Part shown: piece by piece, positions 1 through 11,117 of the stretch | How the letters are laid out: each line of letters begins with the position of its first letter | Numbering within the stretch: the stretch's first letter is position 1 | Origin: Pseudomonas viridiflava | GTDB taxonomy: Bacteria > Pseudomonadota > Gammaproteobacteria > Pseudomonadales > Pseudomonadaceae | Assembly: GCF_900583165.1 (NCBI RefSeq) | Contig: NZ_UTKY01000034.1 | Coordinates: 310,001-374,000, forward strand | Length of the DNA stretch: 64,000 nucleotides | Reading direction: 5' to 3' | Program-made: the position numbers and the translations under genes | The notes under the pieces: model-generated | What the model was told of the DNA's origin: nothing | What the model saw: the letters and a program-made list of their open reading frames with translations, nothing else | The model's database searches: none

Positions 1-123
1 CCCCGCCTCGGCCTCGGCGACTTTCCCCAGCCAGTAGCGGTAGGCACCACCGGCACCGACGCCTACGACGGCCAGGCCTGCAAGACCACCCAGGATTTGT
101 CGACGGGAAAAGGATCGGGACAC
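1..123 (-). CDS. Multicopper oxidase (CumA-like), N-terminal fragment
   Basis: Only the first 41 codons lie in the window; the gene runs off the left edge. The protein begins from a GTG at 123 with a TGAGG ribosome-binding site 8 nt upstream. It has a twin-arginine signal, SRSFSRRQILGG, followed by a Gly/Ala/Val-rich hydrophobic stretch and then YRYWLGK. This start resembles CumA-type multicopper oxidases of Pseudomonas, which are Tat-exported periplasmic copper enzymes and are, from memory, encoded next to pdxJ. The copper-binding motifs are outside the window, so only the Tat signal is seen directly and the oxidase identity is an inference from the signal sequence and the neighbourhood. Confidence 0.55.
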   Translation of the reverse strand, partial: MSRSFSRRQILGGLAGLAVVGVGAGGAYRYWLGKVAEAEAG

Positions 124-134
124 AACAACCTCAC

Positions 135-173
135 GTATCTGCCGCAGGCCCAGGGCCTGCAAAGGGCAGATAC
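135..173. other. Hairpin in leader of the CumA-like gene
   Basis: A 9-bp perfect inverted repeat (GTATCTGCC at 135-143, GGCAGATAC at 165-173) encloses a second pairing (GCAGGCC with GGCCTGC). It lies immediately upstream of the ribosome-binding site of the minus-strand multicopper oxidase gene. It lacks a T-run, so it is not an obvious terminator. It may be a leader structure or simply a short inverted repeat. Confidence 0.4.
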
Positions 174-271
174 GATACACCTGCATCGGGTAAACAGTAA
201 GGCTTCGCATTGCCGCATGGCTGAATTCAAGGCATTGATGGGTGACTAGAACTCTGGACACAGCAAGATCA

Positions 272-364
272 AATGTGGGAGGGGGCTTGCCCCCGATTGC
301 GGTGGGTCAGCTACAGATATGCTGACTGACACAACGCTATCGGGGGCAAGCCCCCTCCCACATT
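272..364. repeat. REPIN, GGGGGCTTGCCCCC class
   Basis: Two inverted REP units (AATGTGGGAGGGGGCTTGCC and its complement) flank a spacer containing GTCAGCTACAG. The ends are exact complements and form a long hairpin. It lies between pdxJ and the multicopper oxidase gene. The same class recurs at about 15.3, 31.9 and 35.6 kb, with a variant at 1.9 kb. Confidence 0.9.
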
Positions 365-396
365 TTGAATCTCAGTGATTTTTAGACCGTGTTCGC

Positions 397-1140
397 TTAA
401 GGCTTGGCAGCCGCCAGGATCAGGGCTTTCATCTCGGCAACCGCGCCTTTGAAACCGACAAACAGCGCATGCGCCACCAGCGCATGGCCGATGTTCAATT
501 CATTGATGCCCTTGATCGCGGCCACAGCTTCAACGTTGTGGTAGTGCAGGCCGTGGCCGGCGTTGACGATCAGGCCTTCGCGCAAGCCCACCGCAACACC
601 GTCGATGATGCGTTGCAGCTCATCCGCCACTTCAGTCGGCGTGGTGGCATCGGCATAACGCCCGGTGTGCAGTTCGATGGCGGGCGCGCCAACACGGCGG
701 GACGCTTCGATCTGGCGCTCGTCGGCGTCGATGAACAGCGAGACTTCGCTGCCGATCTGCGACAGGCGGTCCACCGCGGCTTTGATCCGCGCTTCCTGGC
801 CGGCCACATCCAGGCCGCCTTCGGTGGTGAGTTCCTGGCGGGTTTCCGGCACCAGGCAGATGTGCGCCGGGCGGATGCGCTCGGCGAACGCCATCATTTC
901 TTCGGTCACACCCATTTCGAAGTTCATGCGGGTTTGCAGCACGTCCTTGAGCAGCAGTACGTCGCGCTCCTGGATGTGGCGGCGGTCTTCGCGCAGGTGC
1001 ACGGTGATGCCGTCGGCGCCCGCTTCTTCGGCGTCCAGCGCAGCCTTGACCGGGTCAGGGTAACGGGTGCCCCGGGCCTGGCGCAGGGTAGCGACATGGT
1101 CGATGTTGACGCCAAGAAGAATGCGATTGCTGGTGGTCAC
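397..1140 (-). CDS. pdxJ: Pyridoxine 5'-phosphate synthase PdxJ
   Basis: PdxJ condenses 3-amino-2-oxopropyl phosphate with 1-deoxyxylulose 5-phosphate to make pyridoxine 5'-phosphate, the last ring-forming step of de novo vitamin B6 synthesis in the cytosol. The 247-residue protein has the family length and its hallmarks: [13 protein letters not shown] near the N terminus, [11 protein letters not shown] around residue 48, the FEMG strand, and the C-terminal [11 protein letters not shown] and ELNIGH segments of the TIM barrel. It is the distal gene of the minus-strand lepA-lepB-rnc-era-recO-pdxJ series and starts 51 bp after recO ends, as in other pseudomonads. Confidence 0.97.
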   Translation of the reverse strand: MTTSNRILLGVNIDHVATLRQARGTRYPDPVKAALDAEEAGADGITVHLREDRRHIQERDVLLLKDVLQTRMNFEMGVTEEMMAFAERIRPAHICLVPETRQELTTEGGLDVAGQEARIKAAVDRLSQIGSEVSLFIDADERQIEASRRVGAPAIELHTGRYADATTPTEVADELQRIIDGVAVGLREGLIVNAGHGLHYHNVEAVAAIKGINELNIGHALVAHALFVGFKGAVAEMKALILAAAKP

Positions 1141-1191
1141 GGAAGCGCTCCTGAATAGGGAAAGAAACGCTGCACAGCATACACGGGGTTG

Positions 1192-1875
1192 TCAGGGCTT
1201 TCGAAACAACTCGCGACTCACCAGTGGCCGCCCGCCCAAATGCACGGCCAGGGCTTGGCGCATCAGGCGCTTGGCGGCTGACAAGGCACCGGGAGCGCTC
1301 CAATCGGCTTCGCTCATGGCGAGCAATTCGGTGCCGTGGAACAGGCCGGGTTGCAACAGGTAGACGCGCTCAAGACCAGCGTCCACTTGCAGGCGATACA
1401 GGCCATCGGCGGCGATGGGGTCACCGTGCAGGTCATTGCTCAGTTCAAAACCGTAGCCCAGGTCGTCGAGCAGGCGCCATTCGAAAGCGCGCAACAAAGG
1501 TTCCAGGGGACGGCCTTCGGCGAGGGCGAGCAAGGTGGCGGCGTAGTGATCGAAGACCGCCGGATGCGGGTCTTCGGCGGGGAGCAGGCGGATCAGCAGT
1601 TCGTTGAGGTAGAGGCCGCTGAACAGCGCTTCGCCATTGAGCCAGGCGGAGGTGCCGACGCTTTCCAGGCGGCCGACGTTTTTCAGTTCACCCTTGCCAC
1701 GAAATTCCACGTCCAACGCCACGAATGGCCGCGCCTGCGTGCCGGCCTTACCCCGCGCGCTGCGCAAGACAGCGCGAAGGCGGCCTTGGGGCGTGAGGAA
1801 GTCCACCAGCGCACTGGTCTCGCGGTAGGCGCGACTGTGCAGGACGTAGGCAGGTTGGCTGAGGGGTTGGGACAT
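1192..1875 (-). CDS. recO: DNA repair protein RecO
   Basis: RecO works with RecF and RecR to load RecA on SSB-coated single-stranded DNA during gap repair. The 227-residue protein has the N-terminal OB-fold start ([20 protein letters not shown]), then the basic RSARGK segment and the helical C-terminal domain typical of proteobacterial RecO, which lacks the four-cysteine zinc site seen in Gram-positive homologues. It lies between era and pdxJ. The 172-bp gap to era is filled by a REPIN, so this junction is wider than usual in this gene series. Confidence 0.95.
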   Translation of the reverse strand: MSQPLSQPAYVLHSRAYRETSALVDFLTPQGRLRAVLRSARGKAGTQARPFVALDVEFRGKGELKNVGRLESVGTSAWLNGEALFSGLYLNELLIRLLPAEDPHPAVFDHYAATLLALAEGRPLEPLLRAFEWRLLDDLGYGFELSNDLHGDPIAADGLYRLQVDAGLERVYLLQPGLFHGTELLAMSEADWSAPGALSAAKRLMRQALAVHLGGRPLVSRELFRKP

Positions 1876-1906
1876 GGGGTCTCTATCTTGAAAACAACCT
1901 AAACCT

Positions 1907-2029
1907 AATGTGGGAGGGGCGGTGCGACGATTCGACTTGCCCCCGATGGCAGTGTGTCAGTCACTTATTCATTAACTGACCTACCGCTATCGGGGGCAAG
2001 TCGAATCGTCGCACCGCCCCTCCCACATT
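1907..2029. repeat. REPIN, extended-stem variant
   Basis: This is an inverted pair with the usual AATGTGGGAGGGG ends and CCCCCGAT / ATCGGGGG inner blocks. Each arm also carries an extra block, CGGTGCGACGATTCGAC at the left and its exact complement at the right. The hairpin is therefore longer (123 nt) than the other copies (92-102 nt). It occupies almost the whole era-recO gap. Confidence 0.88.
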
Positions 2030-2047
2030 GTTAGTCCTGCGGTGTGC

Positions 2048-2950
2048 TTACAGGTCGCCGTAGCCCAGGGAACGCAGTGCGCGCTCGTCATCGGACCAAC
2101 CACCCTTAACCTTCACCCACAGATTGAGCATGATCTTGGAGTCGAACAGCAATTCCATGTCCTTGCGCGCCTCGGTGCCGATGCGCTTGATGCGCTCGCC
2201 CTTGTCGCCAATGATGATTTTCTTCTGGCCGTCACGTTCGACGAGGATCAGCGCATGAATATGCAAGGTCTTGCCCTGCTGCTTGAACTCTTCGATTTCA
2301 ACGGTGATCTGGTACGGCAGCTCGGCGCCCATCTGGCGCATGATTTTCTCGCGCACCAGTTCAGCGGCGAGGAAACGGCTGCTGCGGTCGGTGATCTGGT
2401 CTTCCGGAAAGAAGTGCTCGTTCTCCGGCAGGTAACCGGCGATCACCCGCTCCAGCGCTTCGAGGTTATGACCGTGCTGGGCCGAGATCGGCATGATCTG
2501 GGCGTTCGGCAGTTGTTCCTGCAGCCAGGTCAGGTGCGGCATCAGCTCGGCTTTGTCTTCGATGCGGTCGGTCTTGTTCAGCGCGACGATCAGAGGGCCG
2601 GTGACGTATTGCACACGCTCGAGGACCATCTGGTCTTCGTCGGTCCACTTGGTACGGTCCACCACGAAGATCACCACGTCGACGTCTTTCAACGCCGCCG
2701 AAGCGGTCTTGTTCATGTAGCGGTTAAGGGCTTTCTCGCCGCCTTTGTGCATGCCCGGGGTGTCGACATAGACCGCTTGCACGTTGCCTTCGGTCTTGAT
2801 GCCCAGCATGTTGTGGCGGGTGGTCTGCGGCTTGCGCGAGGTGATCGCGAGCTTCTGGCCGAGGATGTGGTTCAGCAGCGTGGACTTGCCCACGTTCGGG
2901 CGGCCGACGATGGCAACATAGCCACAGCGTGTTGCGGTTGAATCAGTCAT
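2048..2950 (-). CDS. era: GTPase Era
   Basis: Era is an essential GTPase that binds the 3' end of 16S rRNA and helps mature the 30S subunit. The 300-residue protein shows G1 (GRPNVGKST), G3 (DTPGMH) and G4 (NKTD) motifs in the first 130 residues and a C-terminal KH domain with the GDKG loop followed by WVKVKGGW. The start chosen is the ATG at 2950 (MTDSTATR), which overlaps the rnc stop codon by 8 nt, implying translational coupling. The open frame could extend eight codons further, but that would lengthen the protein beyond the family norm. Confidence 0.96.
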   Translation of the reverse strand: MTDSTATRCGYVAIVGRPNVGKSTLLNHILGQKLAITSRKPQTTRHNMLGIKTEGNVQAVYVDTPGMHKGGEKALNRYMNKTASAALKDVDVVIFVVDRTKWTDEDQMVLERVQYVTGPLIVALNKTDRIEDKAELMPHLTWLQEQLPNAQIMPISAQHGHNLEALERVIAGYLPENEHFFPEDQITDRSSRFLAAELVREKIMRQMGAELPYQITVEIEEFKQQGKTLHIHALILVERDGQKKIIIGDKGERIKRIGTEARKDMELLFDSKIMLNLWVKVKGGWSDDERALRSLGYGDL

Positions 2951-3632
2951 GGCCATTCTCCACGCCCAGGGCAATCAGTGCTGCAGCGGCCGCTACCTGT
3001 TCGGCAATACGACGGCTCACACCCTGACCTCGGCTTTTTTCGTTCAGTAAGGTGATTTCACATTCCACGAAGAACACGCGGCAATGGGGCTCACCCTGGA
3101 TATCCACCACTTCGTAGCGTGGCAGTTCGCAACCACGGGACTGCAGGAACTCCTGCAGGCGGGTCTTGGGATCTTTGTTGGTGTCGACCAGCGTCAGGCT
3201 TTCGATCTCGGAGTTCAGCCAAGCGGTCACCCGCTCTTTGGCCGCGTCCATGCCAGCATCCAGGTAGATCGCACCGATCAACGCTTCGAGGGCGTCGGCC
3301 AGGATCGATTCACGCCGAAAACCGCCGCTTTTCAACTCACCGGAACCCAGGCGCAAATACTCACCCAGGCCAAAACCACGGGCCAGCACGGCCAGGGTCT
3401 CGCCCTTTACCAGGCGTGCACGCAGGCGCGACAGCTGGCCTTCACGGGCTTGAGGGAAACGCTCGAACAGCGCTTCACCGGCGACGAAATTGAGGATGGC
3501 ATCACCGAGGAATTCCAGGCGCTCGTTATTGCGCCCTGCAAAGCTGCGGTGTGTGAGAGCAAGGACCATCAATTCCTGGTCCTTGAAGGTGTAGCCGAGC
3601 TGGCGCTCGAGACGTGCTAGAGAAACGGTCAC
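2943..3632 (-). CDS. rnc: Ribonuclease III
   Basis: RNase III cleaves double-stranded RNA and processes rRNA precursors. The 229-residue protein carries the signature [11 protein letters not shown] near residues 38-48 with the acidic catalytic residues, a second acidic cluster ([15 protein letters not shown]) near residue 115, and a C-terminal dsRNA-binding domain starting at [14 protein letters not shown] and ending [14 protein letters not shown]. It overlaps era by 8 nt and follows lepB at a distance of 147 bp, so rnc-era are translationally linked while lepB-rnc may be separated by a weak hairpin. Confidence 0.97.
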   Translation of the reverse strand: MTVSLARLERQLGYTFKDQELMVLALTHRSFAGRNNERLEFLGDAILNFVAGEALFERFPQAREGQLSRLRARLVKGETLAVLARGFGLGEYLRLGSGELKSGGFRRESILADALEALIGAIYLDAGMDAAKERVTAWLNSEIESLTLVDTNKDPKTRLQEFLQSRGCELPRYEVVDIQGEPHCRVFFVECEITLLNEKSRGQGVSRRIAEQVAAAAALIALGVENGHD

Positions 3633-3752
3633 GGTTTATCCATATCTAGTTGGTGGCACCGGCGGCCATCGACGATTGACGCAGTGTTCAAATTCAAATC
3701 CTGGTTGGTGCTGCATGAGGCCGAAAAATGTCCAAGCCCCAGAAAAGCATTC

Positions 3753-3772
3753 GGCGCTGTGTGAACAGCGCC
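3753..3772 (-). terminator. Hairpin between lepB and rnc
   Basis: GGCGCTGT and ACAGCGCC form an 8-bp stem with a 4-nt loop just after the lepB stop codon on the minus strand. The downstream sequence has only a short T-rich stretch (GCTTTTCT). It could act as an attenuator or a partial terminator within the lepA-pdxJ series. Confidence 0.4.
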
Positions 3773-3779
3773 GCTTGTA

Positions 3780-4631
3780 TTACTTGATCAGCCCGACCCG
3801 CGAGAAGTTCGGCAGGTGGCTGAGCTTGGGTTCCGGCCAACTCATCCAGACCGCAAAGGCCTTGCCGACGATATTCTCGTCGGGAACCATGCCCAACAGG
3901 TCCTTGGGAATGGCGGGATCGTTCCAGTAACGGCTGTCATTGGAGTTGTCACGGTTGTCGCCCATCATGAAATAGTGCCCGGCCGGCACTTTCCACTCAC
4001 CGTCAGGCTGACGGTAGCGCGACATTTCCTTGCGGATCTCATGCTCCACCGCACCAAGCTTCTCCTGGTACAGCTCGGCACTGCCCAGGGAGCTTGGCTC
4101 GGAACCGATCAACTTCTCGGCCACCGACTCACCGTTGATGAGCAGGCGCTTGTCACCGGTATAGCGGATCACGTCGCCCGGCAGGCCGATCACGCGCTTG
4201 ATGTAGTTGACGTTCGGATCGCTTGGAAAGCGGAACACCATCACGTCGCCGCGTTGCGGGTCACCGATTTCAATGACCTTTTTGTCAACCACCGGCAGGC
4301 GAATGCCGTAGGCAAACTTGTTCACCAGGATGAAGTCACCCACGTCCAGGGTAGGCTTCATCGACCCCGAAGGGATCTGGAAAGGCTCCACCAAAAACGA
4401 ACGCAGCACCAGCACGATGAACAACACCGGGAAGAACGACTTGCCGTATTCAACCAGCAAAGGCTCTTTGTTCAGCTTCTCGACAACCACGGCATCGGGC
4501 TGGCTGACGCTGCCCTGATAGGACGCGATAGCCGCCCGACGACGCGGGGCGAAGAACACCAGATCGAGCAACGCCAACAGGCCGCAAACGGCGACGGCGA
4601 TGACCAGCAACAGCGGGAAATTTAGCGACAT
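3780..4631 (-). CDS. lepB: Signal peptidase I LepB
   Basis: LepB removes Sec and Tat signal peptides from exported preproteins at the outer face of the inner membrane. The 283-residue protein has two N-terminal membrane segments (about residues 5-25 and 65-80), the catalytic serine Ser90 in QIPSGSMKPTL, the general-base lysine Lys145 in YIKRVIGLPGD, and the GDNRDNSNDSRYW box near the C terminus. Serine and lysine positions match the numbering of the E. coli enzyme. It follows lepA by 5 bp, so the two are almost certainly co-transcribed. Confidence 0.97.
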   Translation of the reverse strand: MSLNFPLLLVIAVAVCGLLALLDLVFFAPRRRAAIASYQGSVSQPDAVVVEKLNKEPLLVEYGKSFFPVLFIVLVLRSFLVEPFQIPSGSMKPTLDVGDFILVNKFAYGIRLPVVDKKVIEIGDPQRGDVMVFRFPSDPNVNYIKRVIGLPGDVIRYTGDKRLLINGESVAEKLIGSEPSSLGSAELYQEKLGAVEHEIRKEMSRYRQPDGEWKVPAGHYFMMGDNRDNSNDSRYWNDPAIPKDLLGMVPDENIVGKAFAVWMSWPEPKLSHLPNFSRVGLIK

Positions 4632-4636
4632 AGGAC

Positions 4637-6436
4637 CTAACTATCCAACCTGAGCACCGCAAGGAAGGCTTCTTGTGGAATTTCCACGTTGCCCACTTGC
4701 TTCATGCGTTTTTTACCGGCCTTTTGCTTCTCAAGCAGCTTGCGCTTACGGCTTACGTCACCGCCGTAGCATTTGGCCAGTACGTTCTTTCTGAGTGCCT
4801 TGACGGAGGTCCGTGCAATGATCTGCCCGCCAATGGCGGCCTGGATCGCTACGTCGAACATCTGGCGCGGAATCAGTTCTTTCATCTTTTCGGTCAACTG
4901 GCGACCTTTGTAGTGCGCGTTGTCCTTGTGCACGATGAGTGCCAGGGCATCGACCTTGTCGCCGTTGATCAGCACATCCAGCTTGACCAGATTAGCCGAT
5001 TGATAACGATCGAAATGGTAGTCCAGCGAAGCATAGCCGCGACTGGTGGATTTGAGACGGTCGAAGAAGTCCAGGACCACTTCGTTCATCGGCAAATCGT
5101 AGGTCACTTGCACCTGGGTACCGAGGAACAGCATGTCGTGTTGCACGCCACGCTTTTCGATACACAGGGTAATCACGTTGCCCAAATGCTCCTGCGGTAC
5201 CAGGATATTGGCCCGCACGATCGGCTCGCGCATGTCTTCGATGGAGGACAGATCTGGAAGCTTGGACGGGTTATCGACGTAAATCGTTTCACCGGTTTTC
5301 AGCGCCAGCTCAAAAATAACGGTCGGCGCGGTGGTGATCAGGTCCAGGTCGTATTCGCGCTCAAGGCGCTCCTGGATGATCTCCATGTGCAGCATGCCCA
5401 GGAACCCGCAACGGAAGCCGAAGCCCAGTGCGTCGGAGCTTTCTGGGGTGTACTGCAACGACGAGTCGTTGAGAGTCAGCTTCTGCAGCGCTTCGCGGAA
5501 GTCCTCGAAGTCGTCGGAGCTGACCGGGAACAGACCGGCGTAGACCTGCGGCTGAATGCGTTTGAAACCTGGCAGCACGTCGACGTCGGGGGTGCTGCTC
5601 AGGGTCAGGGTGTCACCCACGGGGGCACCGTGAATGTCCTTGATACCGGCAATGATGAAGCCTACTTCACCGGCCTTCAGGTCAGTGGTAGCGGTGTGCT
5701 TGGGGTTGAATACACCGACGCTGTCCACCAGGTGGATCTTGCCGGTGGATTTGACCAGGATCTTGTCGCCCTTCTTCACACGGCCGTGGCGCACGCGTAC
5801 CAGGGAGACAACGCCCAGGTAGTTGTCGAACCAGGAGTCGATGATCAACGCTTGCAGCGGATCTTCGTAGTTGCCGGTAGGTGCAGGGATGGTCTTGACC
5901 AGGCGCTCGAGCACTTCGTCGACGCCCAGGCCAGTCTTGGCGCTGCACTCGACGGCGTCGGTGGCGTCAATGCCGATGATTTTTTCGATTTCTTCTTTGA
6001 CGCGGTCTGGATCGGCCTGTGGCAGGTCGATCTTGTTCAGCACCGGCATCACTTCCAGGCCTTGCTCAATCGCGGTGTAGCAGTTGGCGACGGACTGGGC
6101 TTCGACGCCCTGGCCGGCGTCCACTACTAGCAAGGCGCCTTCACAGGCGGCCAGCGAGCGACTGACTTCATAGGTGAAGTCAACGTGGCCAGGGGTGTCA
6201 ATGAAGTTGAGCTGGTACTTGATACCGTCTTTGGCGGTGTAGTACAGGGTGACGCTATGGGCCTTGATGGTGATGCCGCGCTCACGCTCGAGGTCCATGG
6301 AGTCCAGGACCTGGGCTTCCATTTCACGCTCGGCAAGACCACCGCACATTTGGATAAATCGATCGGCCAGCGTCGACTTGCCATGGTCAATGTGGGCGAT
6401 GATGGAGAAATTGCGGATATGACTCAAATCACTCAC
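4637..6436 (-). CDS. lepA: Elongation factor 4 (LepA)
   Basis: LepA is a ribosome-associated translational GTPase that back-translocates or remodels stalled ribosomes and influences initiation. The 599-residue protein begins [22 protein letters not shown], with the P-loop at residues 13-20, the DTPGH switch near residue 80 and NKID for guanine recognition near 135. The C-terminal domain specific to LepA ends in [16 protein letters not shown], a basic tail expected for this family. It is the first gene of its series here. The algU-muc genes that usually precede it in pseudomonads are absent, and lptG lies upstream instead. Confidence 0.98.
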
Positions 6437-6536
6437 GGATCAACACTCAAAAAGGCTGCAGGCAGATTGCCCGCTGAAAAATAGCCGGGAATTGTACCTG
6501 ATGCTCAGGCCAGACGTCATCTTTGCTGACCAGAAC

Positions 6537-6571
6537 AAAAATGCCCCGATCTCTCGACCGGGGCATTTTTT
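6537..6571. terminator. Bidirectional Rho-independent terminator
   Basis: AAAAATGCCCCG and CGGGGCATTTTTT form a long stem with a short loop, with A and T runs on both sides. It stands between the end of lptG and the start of lepA, both minus strand, and would end the lptFG transcript. Confidence 0.85.
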
Positions 6572-6587
6572 GAACATAAGCGCTGTA

Positions 6588-7667
6588 TCAGCCGGCTCGG
6601 CGCAGCAGCCAGAACCCCGCCAGGGCGCAGATCGCGGTGGGCACCAGCACCGCAAACAGCGGCGAGAAACCAAACACCAGACTCGACGGGCCAAGCAAAT
6701 CCTGGGCGATGCGGAAGGTGAAACCCACCAGCACGCCAGTAAATACACGCTGGCCCAGGGTCACGGAGCGCAACGGGCCGAAGATAAACGAGATCGCCAT
6801 CAATACCAACGCGGCAGTCACCACCGGCTGCAACACCTTGACCCAAAATGCCAGCCAGTAACGACCGTTGTTCAGGCCCTGGTCCTTCAGGTAGTGGATG
6901 TAGCCCCACAAACCCGAGATCGGCAGGCTTTCAGGGATCATCACCACGGTATTGAGCAATTGCGGCTTGAGGGCGATATCCCACTCTTCGCTCGGCGCAT
7001 TGATCACTTCGGTACTGGCCTTGGTACCCTGGCCGATATTGCGGAAATGCGTGGTGGTGATATCGCTCAGTTGCCATTTTTCGCCACTGTACTGCGCACG
7101 TTTGGCGAAGCTGGACGACAACAGGTGACGTTCTTTATCAAAGGTATAGCGCGTCACACCAATCAACAAGCCGCCCGGCTGCACGGCGTTGATGTGAATG
7201 AACTCATCACCCTGACGGTGCCACAGGCCGTGCTTGGAACTTTGTGCATCGCCCGAGCCCTGTGCCAGGGCGCGATTGGCCTGGGCTGTGGTTTCAGCCG
7301 GGGGCGCCACGTATTCACCGATCAGCACGCTGCACGCCATGAGCAGTAACATCGGCTTCATGACGGCCCAGACGATACGGCCGATGGAGACCCCGGCGGC
7401 ACGCATGATGGTCAATTCGCTATTGCTGGCCAGGCTGCCCAGGCCGATCAGGCAGCCGATCAGTGCCGCCATCGGCATCATGTCATAGAGACGGCGCGGT
7501 GCGGTAAGTGCCACGTAGCTCAGCACGTCCCACACGGTGTAGCTGTCGGTGACGTTGCCCACTTCATCGATGAAGGCAAACAGCGATGCCAGCCCAAGGA
7601 TGATGCCCAATACCGCCAAAATGGCGACCAGTACGCTGCTACCAATGTAGCGATCAAGCTTAGCCAC
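6588..7667 (-). CDS. lptG: LPS export ABC transporter permease LptG
   Basis: LptG pairs with LptF as the membrane half of the LptB2FG transporter that extracts lipopolysaccharide from the inner membrane. The protein begins VAKLDRYIGSSVLVAILAVL and has the YjgP/YjgQ layout: a membrane bundle at each end around a periplasmic beta-jellyroll domain (about residues 110-260). The GTG at 7667 was chosen over longer alternatives because AAGGAG lies 8 nt upstream and because it overlaps the lptF stop (GTGGCTAA) in a way typical of coupled genes. About 359 residues, normal for LptG. Confidence 0.93.
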   Translation of the reverse strand: MAKLDRYIGSSVLVAILAVLGIILGLASLFAFIDEVGNVTDSYTVWDVLSYVALTAPRRLYDMMPMAALIGCLIGLGSLASNSELTIMRAAGVSIGRIVWAVMKPMLLLMACSVLIGEYVAPPAETTAQANRALAQGSGDAQSSKHGLWHRQGDEFIHINAVQPGGLLIGVTRYTFDKERHLLSSSFAKRAQYSGEKWQLSDITTTHFRNIGQGTKASTEVINAPSEEWDIALKPQLLNTVVMIPESLPISGLWGYIHYLKDQGLNNGRYWLAFWVKVLQPVVTAALVLMAISFIFGPLRSVTLGQRVFTGVLVGFTFRIAQDLLGPSSLVFGFSPLFAVLVPTAICALAGFWLLRRAG

Positions 7668-8778
7668 GGGCCAACTCCTTCTGGCCACGACGGCTCTTCA
7701 TTTTCAGACGGATAGGTTCCCAGTAAAGCAGCCCAAGGCCGATCACCAGGAAGATCCCGTGTACCCACCACAGGCCCAGGGTCGGCGACAGCTTGCCCTT
7801 CTCCAGTGCGCCACGGGCAGAAATCAGGATAGTCAGGTAAGCCATGTACAGCAGGATCGCCGGCAACAGCTTGAGGAATCGGCCCTGGCGCGGGTTGACG
7901 CGCGACAGCGGCACCGCCATCAGCGTCACGATAAACACCAGCAACGGCAGGGAGATGCGCCATTGCAGCTCGGCGACCGAGCGCCGGTCATCGCTACCCA
8001 GCAGCTGCGATGTCGGGATGGCGTCACGGTCGGTGACTTCGTTACTCACGTCCGGGCGAGCGAGCATCACGCCGTAGGTGTCGTACTGGATGGCACGGTA
8101 ATCAGCCTGGCCGGGGCTGCCGTCATAACGGTAGCCGTTTTCGAGGACCAGGTAGCGACTGCCGTCTGGGCGTACTTCCTGGCGACCCGAATCGGCCACC
8201 AATATGGAAATGCCACGGTCTTTCTTGTCCTGGCCCAAGCGCTTCTCGGAGATAAACACGCCACCCAGGTTGGCGCGATCTTCGGTCAGGGTCTCGGTAT
8301 AGGTCACCCGCGTACCGTCGTTGAGGGCCTGGAAGCGGCCCGGCTCGAGAGTGTCGAACTCGGTCATCGCGTCCTGCTTGTTCAGCACCAGCTGAAACTG
8401 CATGGCGCCCTGCGGAGCCAGGCTCAGGCTCAACCAGGCCACGATCAGCGCGACGCCAGCGGCCGGGATCATGGTCATGCCGAGCAGACGTTGCTGGCTC
8501 ATGCCGGTGGCCGAGAGCACGGTCATTTCGCTTTCTAGGTACAGGCGCCCGTATGCCAGCAGGATCCCGAGGAACAAGCCCAGCGGCAAAATCAGCTGCA
8601 AAAAGCCCGGCAGGCGAAAGCCCATGATCAGGAACAGCGAGCCTGGGTCGAGGGCGCCGGAGGCAGCCTGCGCCAGGTATTTGACGAAACGACCACTCAT
8701 GATGATGACCAGCAGCACCGCACTCACGGCACTCAGGGTCAACAGGACTTCGCGGGACAGATAACGGAAGACAATCAA
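7660..8778 (-). CDS. lptF: LPS export ABC transporter permease LptF
   Basis: LptF is the partner permease of LptG in lipopolysaccharide export. The protein starts LIVFRYLSREVLLTLSAVSA, carries several membrane segments at each end, and has a periplasmic domain in the middle (about residues 100-260, for example GTRVTYTETLTEDRANL). A TTG at 8778 is preferred because GGAG sits 8 nt upstream; a GTG three codons earlier has no properly spaced Shine-Dalgarno. lptF and lptG overlap by 8 nt and form a two-gene operon that diverges from pepA. Confidence 0.93.
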   Translation of the reverse strand: MIVFRYLSREVLLTLSAVSAVLLVIIMSGRFVKYLAQAASGALDPGSLFLIMGFRLPGFLQLILPLGLFLGILLAYGRLYLESEMTVLSATGMSQQRLLGMTMIPAAGVALIVAWLSLSLAPQGAMQFQLVLNKQDAMTEFDTLEPGRFQALNDGTRVTYTETLTEDRANLGGVFISEKRLGQDKKDRGISILVADSGRQEVRPDGSRYLVLENGYRYDGSPGQADYRAIQYDTYGVMLARPDVSNEVTDRDAIPTSQLLGSDDRRSVAELQWRISLPLLVFIVTLMAVPLSRVNPRQGRFLKLLPAILLYMAYLTILISARGALEKGKLSPTLGLWWVHGIFLVIGLGLLYWEPIRLKMKSRRGQKELARG

Positions 8779-8806
8779 ACCAGACACTCCAGGGTTGTCA
8801 GGCTAA

Positions 8807-10552
<1,746 letters not shown>

Positions 10553-10554
10553 CC

Positions 10555-10656
10555 CTGTAGGAGCGAGCTTGCTCGCGAAAAACTTGAGGACGACGCGTTA
10601 ACCCTGAGTAAACGCGTCATCGTTGACGATCTTCGCGAGCAAGCTCGCTCCTACAG
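10555..10656. repeat. REPIN, GAGCGAGCTTGCTCGCG class
   Basis: CTGTAGGAGCGAGCTTGCTC at the left and its complement at the right, with a spacer containing a second inverted pair (ACGCGTTAACC...AAACGCGT). It lies between the pepA stop and holC. It belongs to a different sequence class from the GGGGGCTTGCCCCC elements; a second copy of this class is at 16483. Confidence 0.9.
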
Positions 10657-10681
10657 TTTTTAAGGTGTTCCAGGAACCGCA

Positions 10682-11110
10682 ATGACCCAAGTCGACTTCT
10701 ATATATTGCCCAGCGCCGACCCGCTCGCGCGCCTGGACTTTGCCTGCAAACTCACCGAAAAAGCCTGGCGCATGGGCCATCGCATCTACCTGCATTGCAG
10801 CGACGCCGCCCAACGCGACGAGCTGGATGCCCGCCTATGGCGCTTCAAGGGCGAAAGCTTCGTGCCCCACGGCCCTGCCGAATCCGAACCTGAAGGCCTG
10901 GTGGTATTGGGTTTGGGCGACAGCTGCGGCGATCACCACGACCTGCTGGTCAACTTGGACCTGAAAGTGCCGCCCTTCGCCAAGGCGTTTGCCCGTGTAG
11001 CCGAAGTGGTGGTGGAAGACTCGGCTATTCGTCAGGCCGCGCGGGAGAGTTTCCGCTTCTACCGCGAACAGGGCTATCCTTTGCAAGATCACCGGCTACA
11101 ACGACTTTGA
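10682..11110 (+). CDS. holC: DNA polymerase III chi subunit HolC
   Basis: Chi links the clamp loader to single-strand-binding protein within the DNA polymerase III holoenzyme. The 142-residue protein begins MTQVDFYILPSADPLARLDFACKL and includes RIYLHCSDAAQRDELDARLWRF split across its N-terminal half and SFVPHG near residue 60, all characteristic of HolC. It lies between pepA and valS, as in most gammaproteobacteria, and is followed after 7 bp by a small acidic protein gene, implying an operon. Confidence 0.95.
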   Translation: MTQVDFYILPSADPLARLDFACKLTEKAWRMGHRIYLHCSDAAQRDELDARLWRFKGESFVPHGPAESEPEGLVVLGLGDSCGDHHDLLVNLDLKVPPFAKAFARVAEVVVEDSAIRQAARESFRFYREQGYPLQDHRLQRL

Positions 11111-11117
11111 GTAAATG

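Noticed and set aside
469..1158. Long plus-strand open frame opposite pdxJ
   Set aside because: Exact antisense shadow of pdxJ with no ribosome-binding site and His/Arg/Gln-rich composition typical of reverse frames in GC-rich DNA.
4673..6130. 485-codon plus-strand open frame opposite lepA
   Set aside because: Antisense shadow of lepA with no domain; same bias-driven effect.
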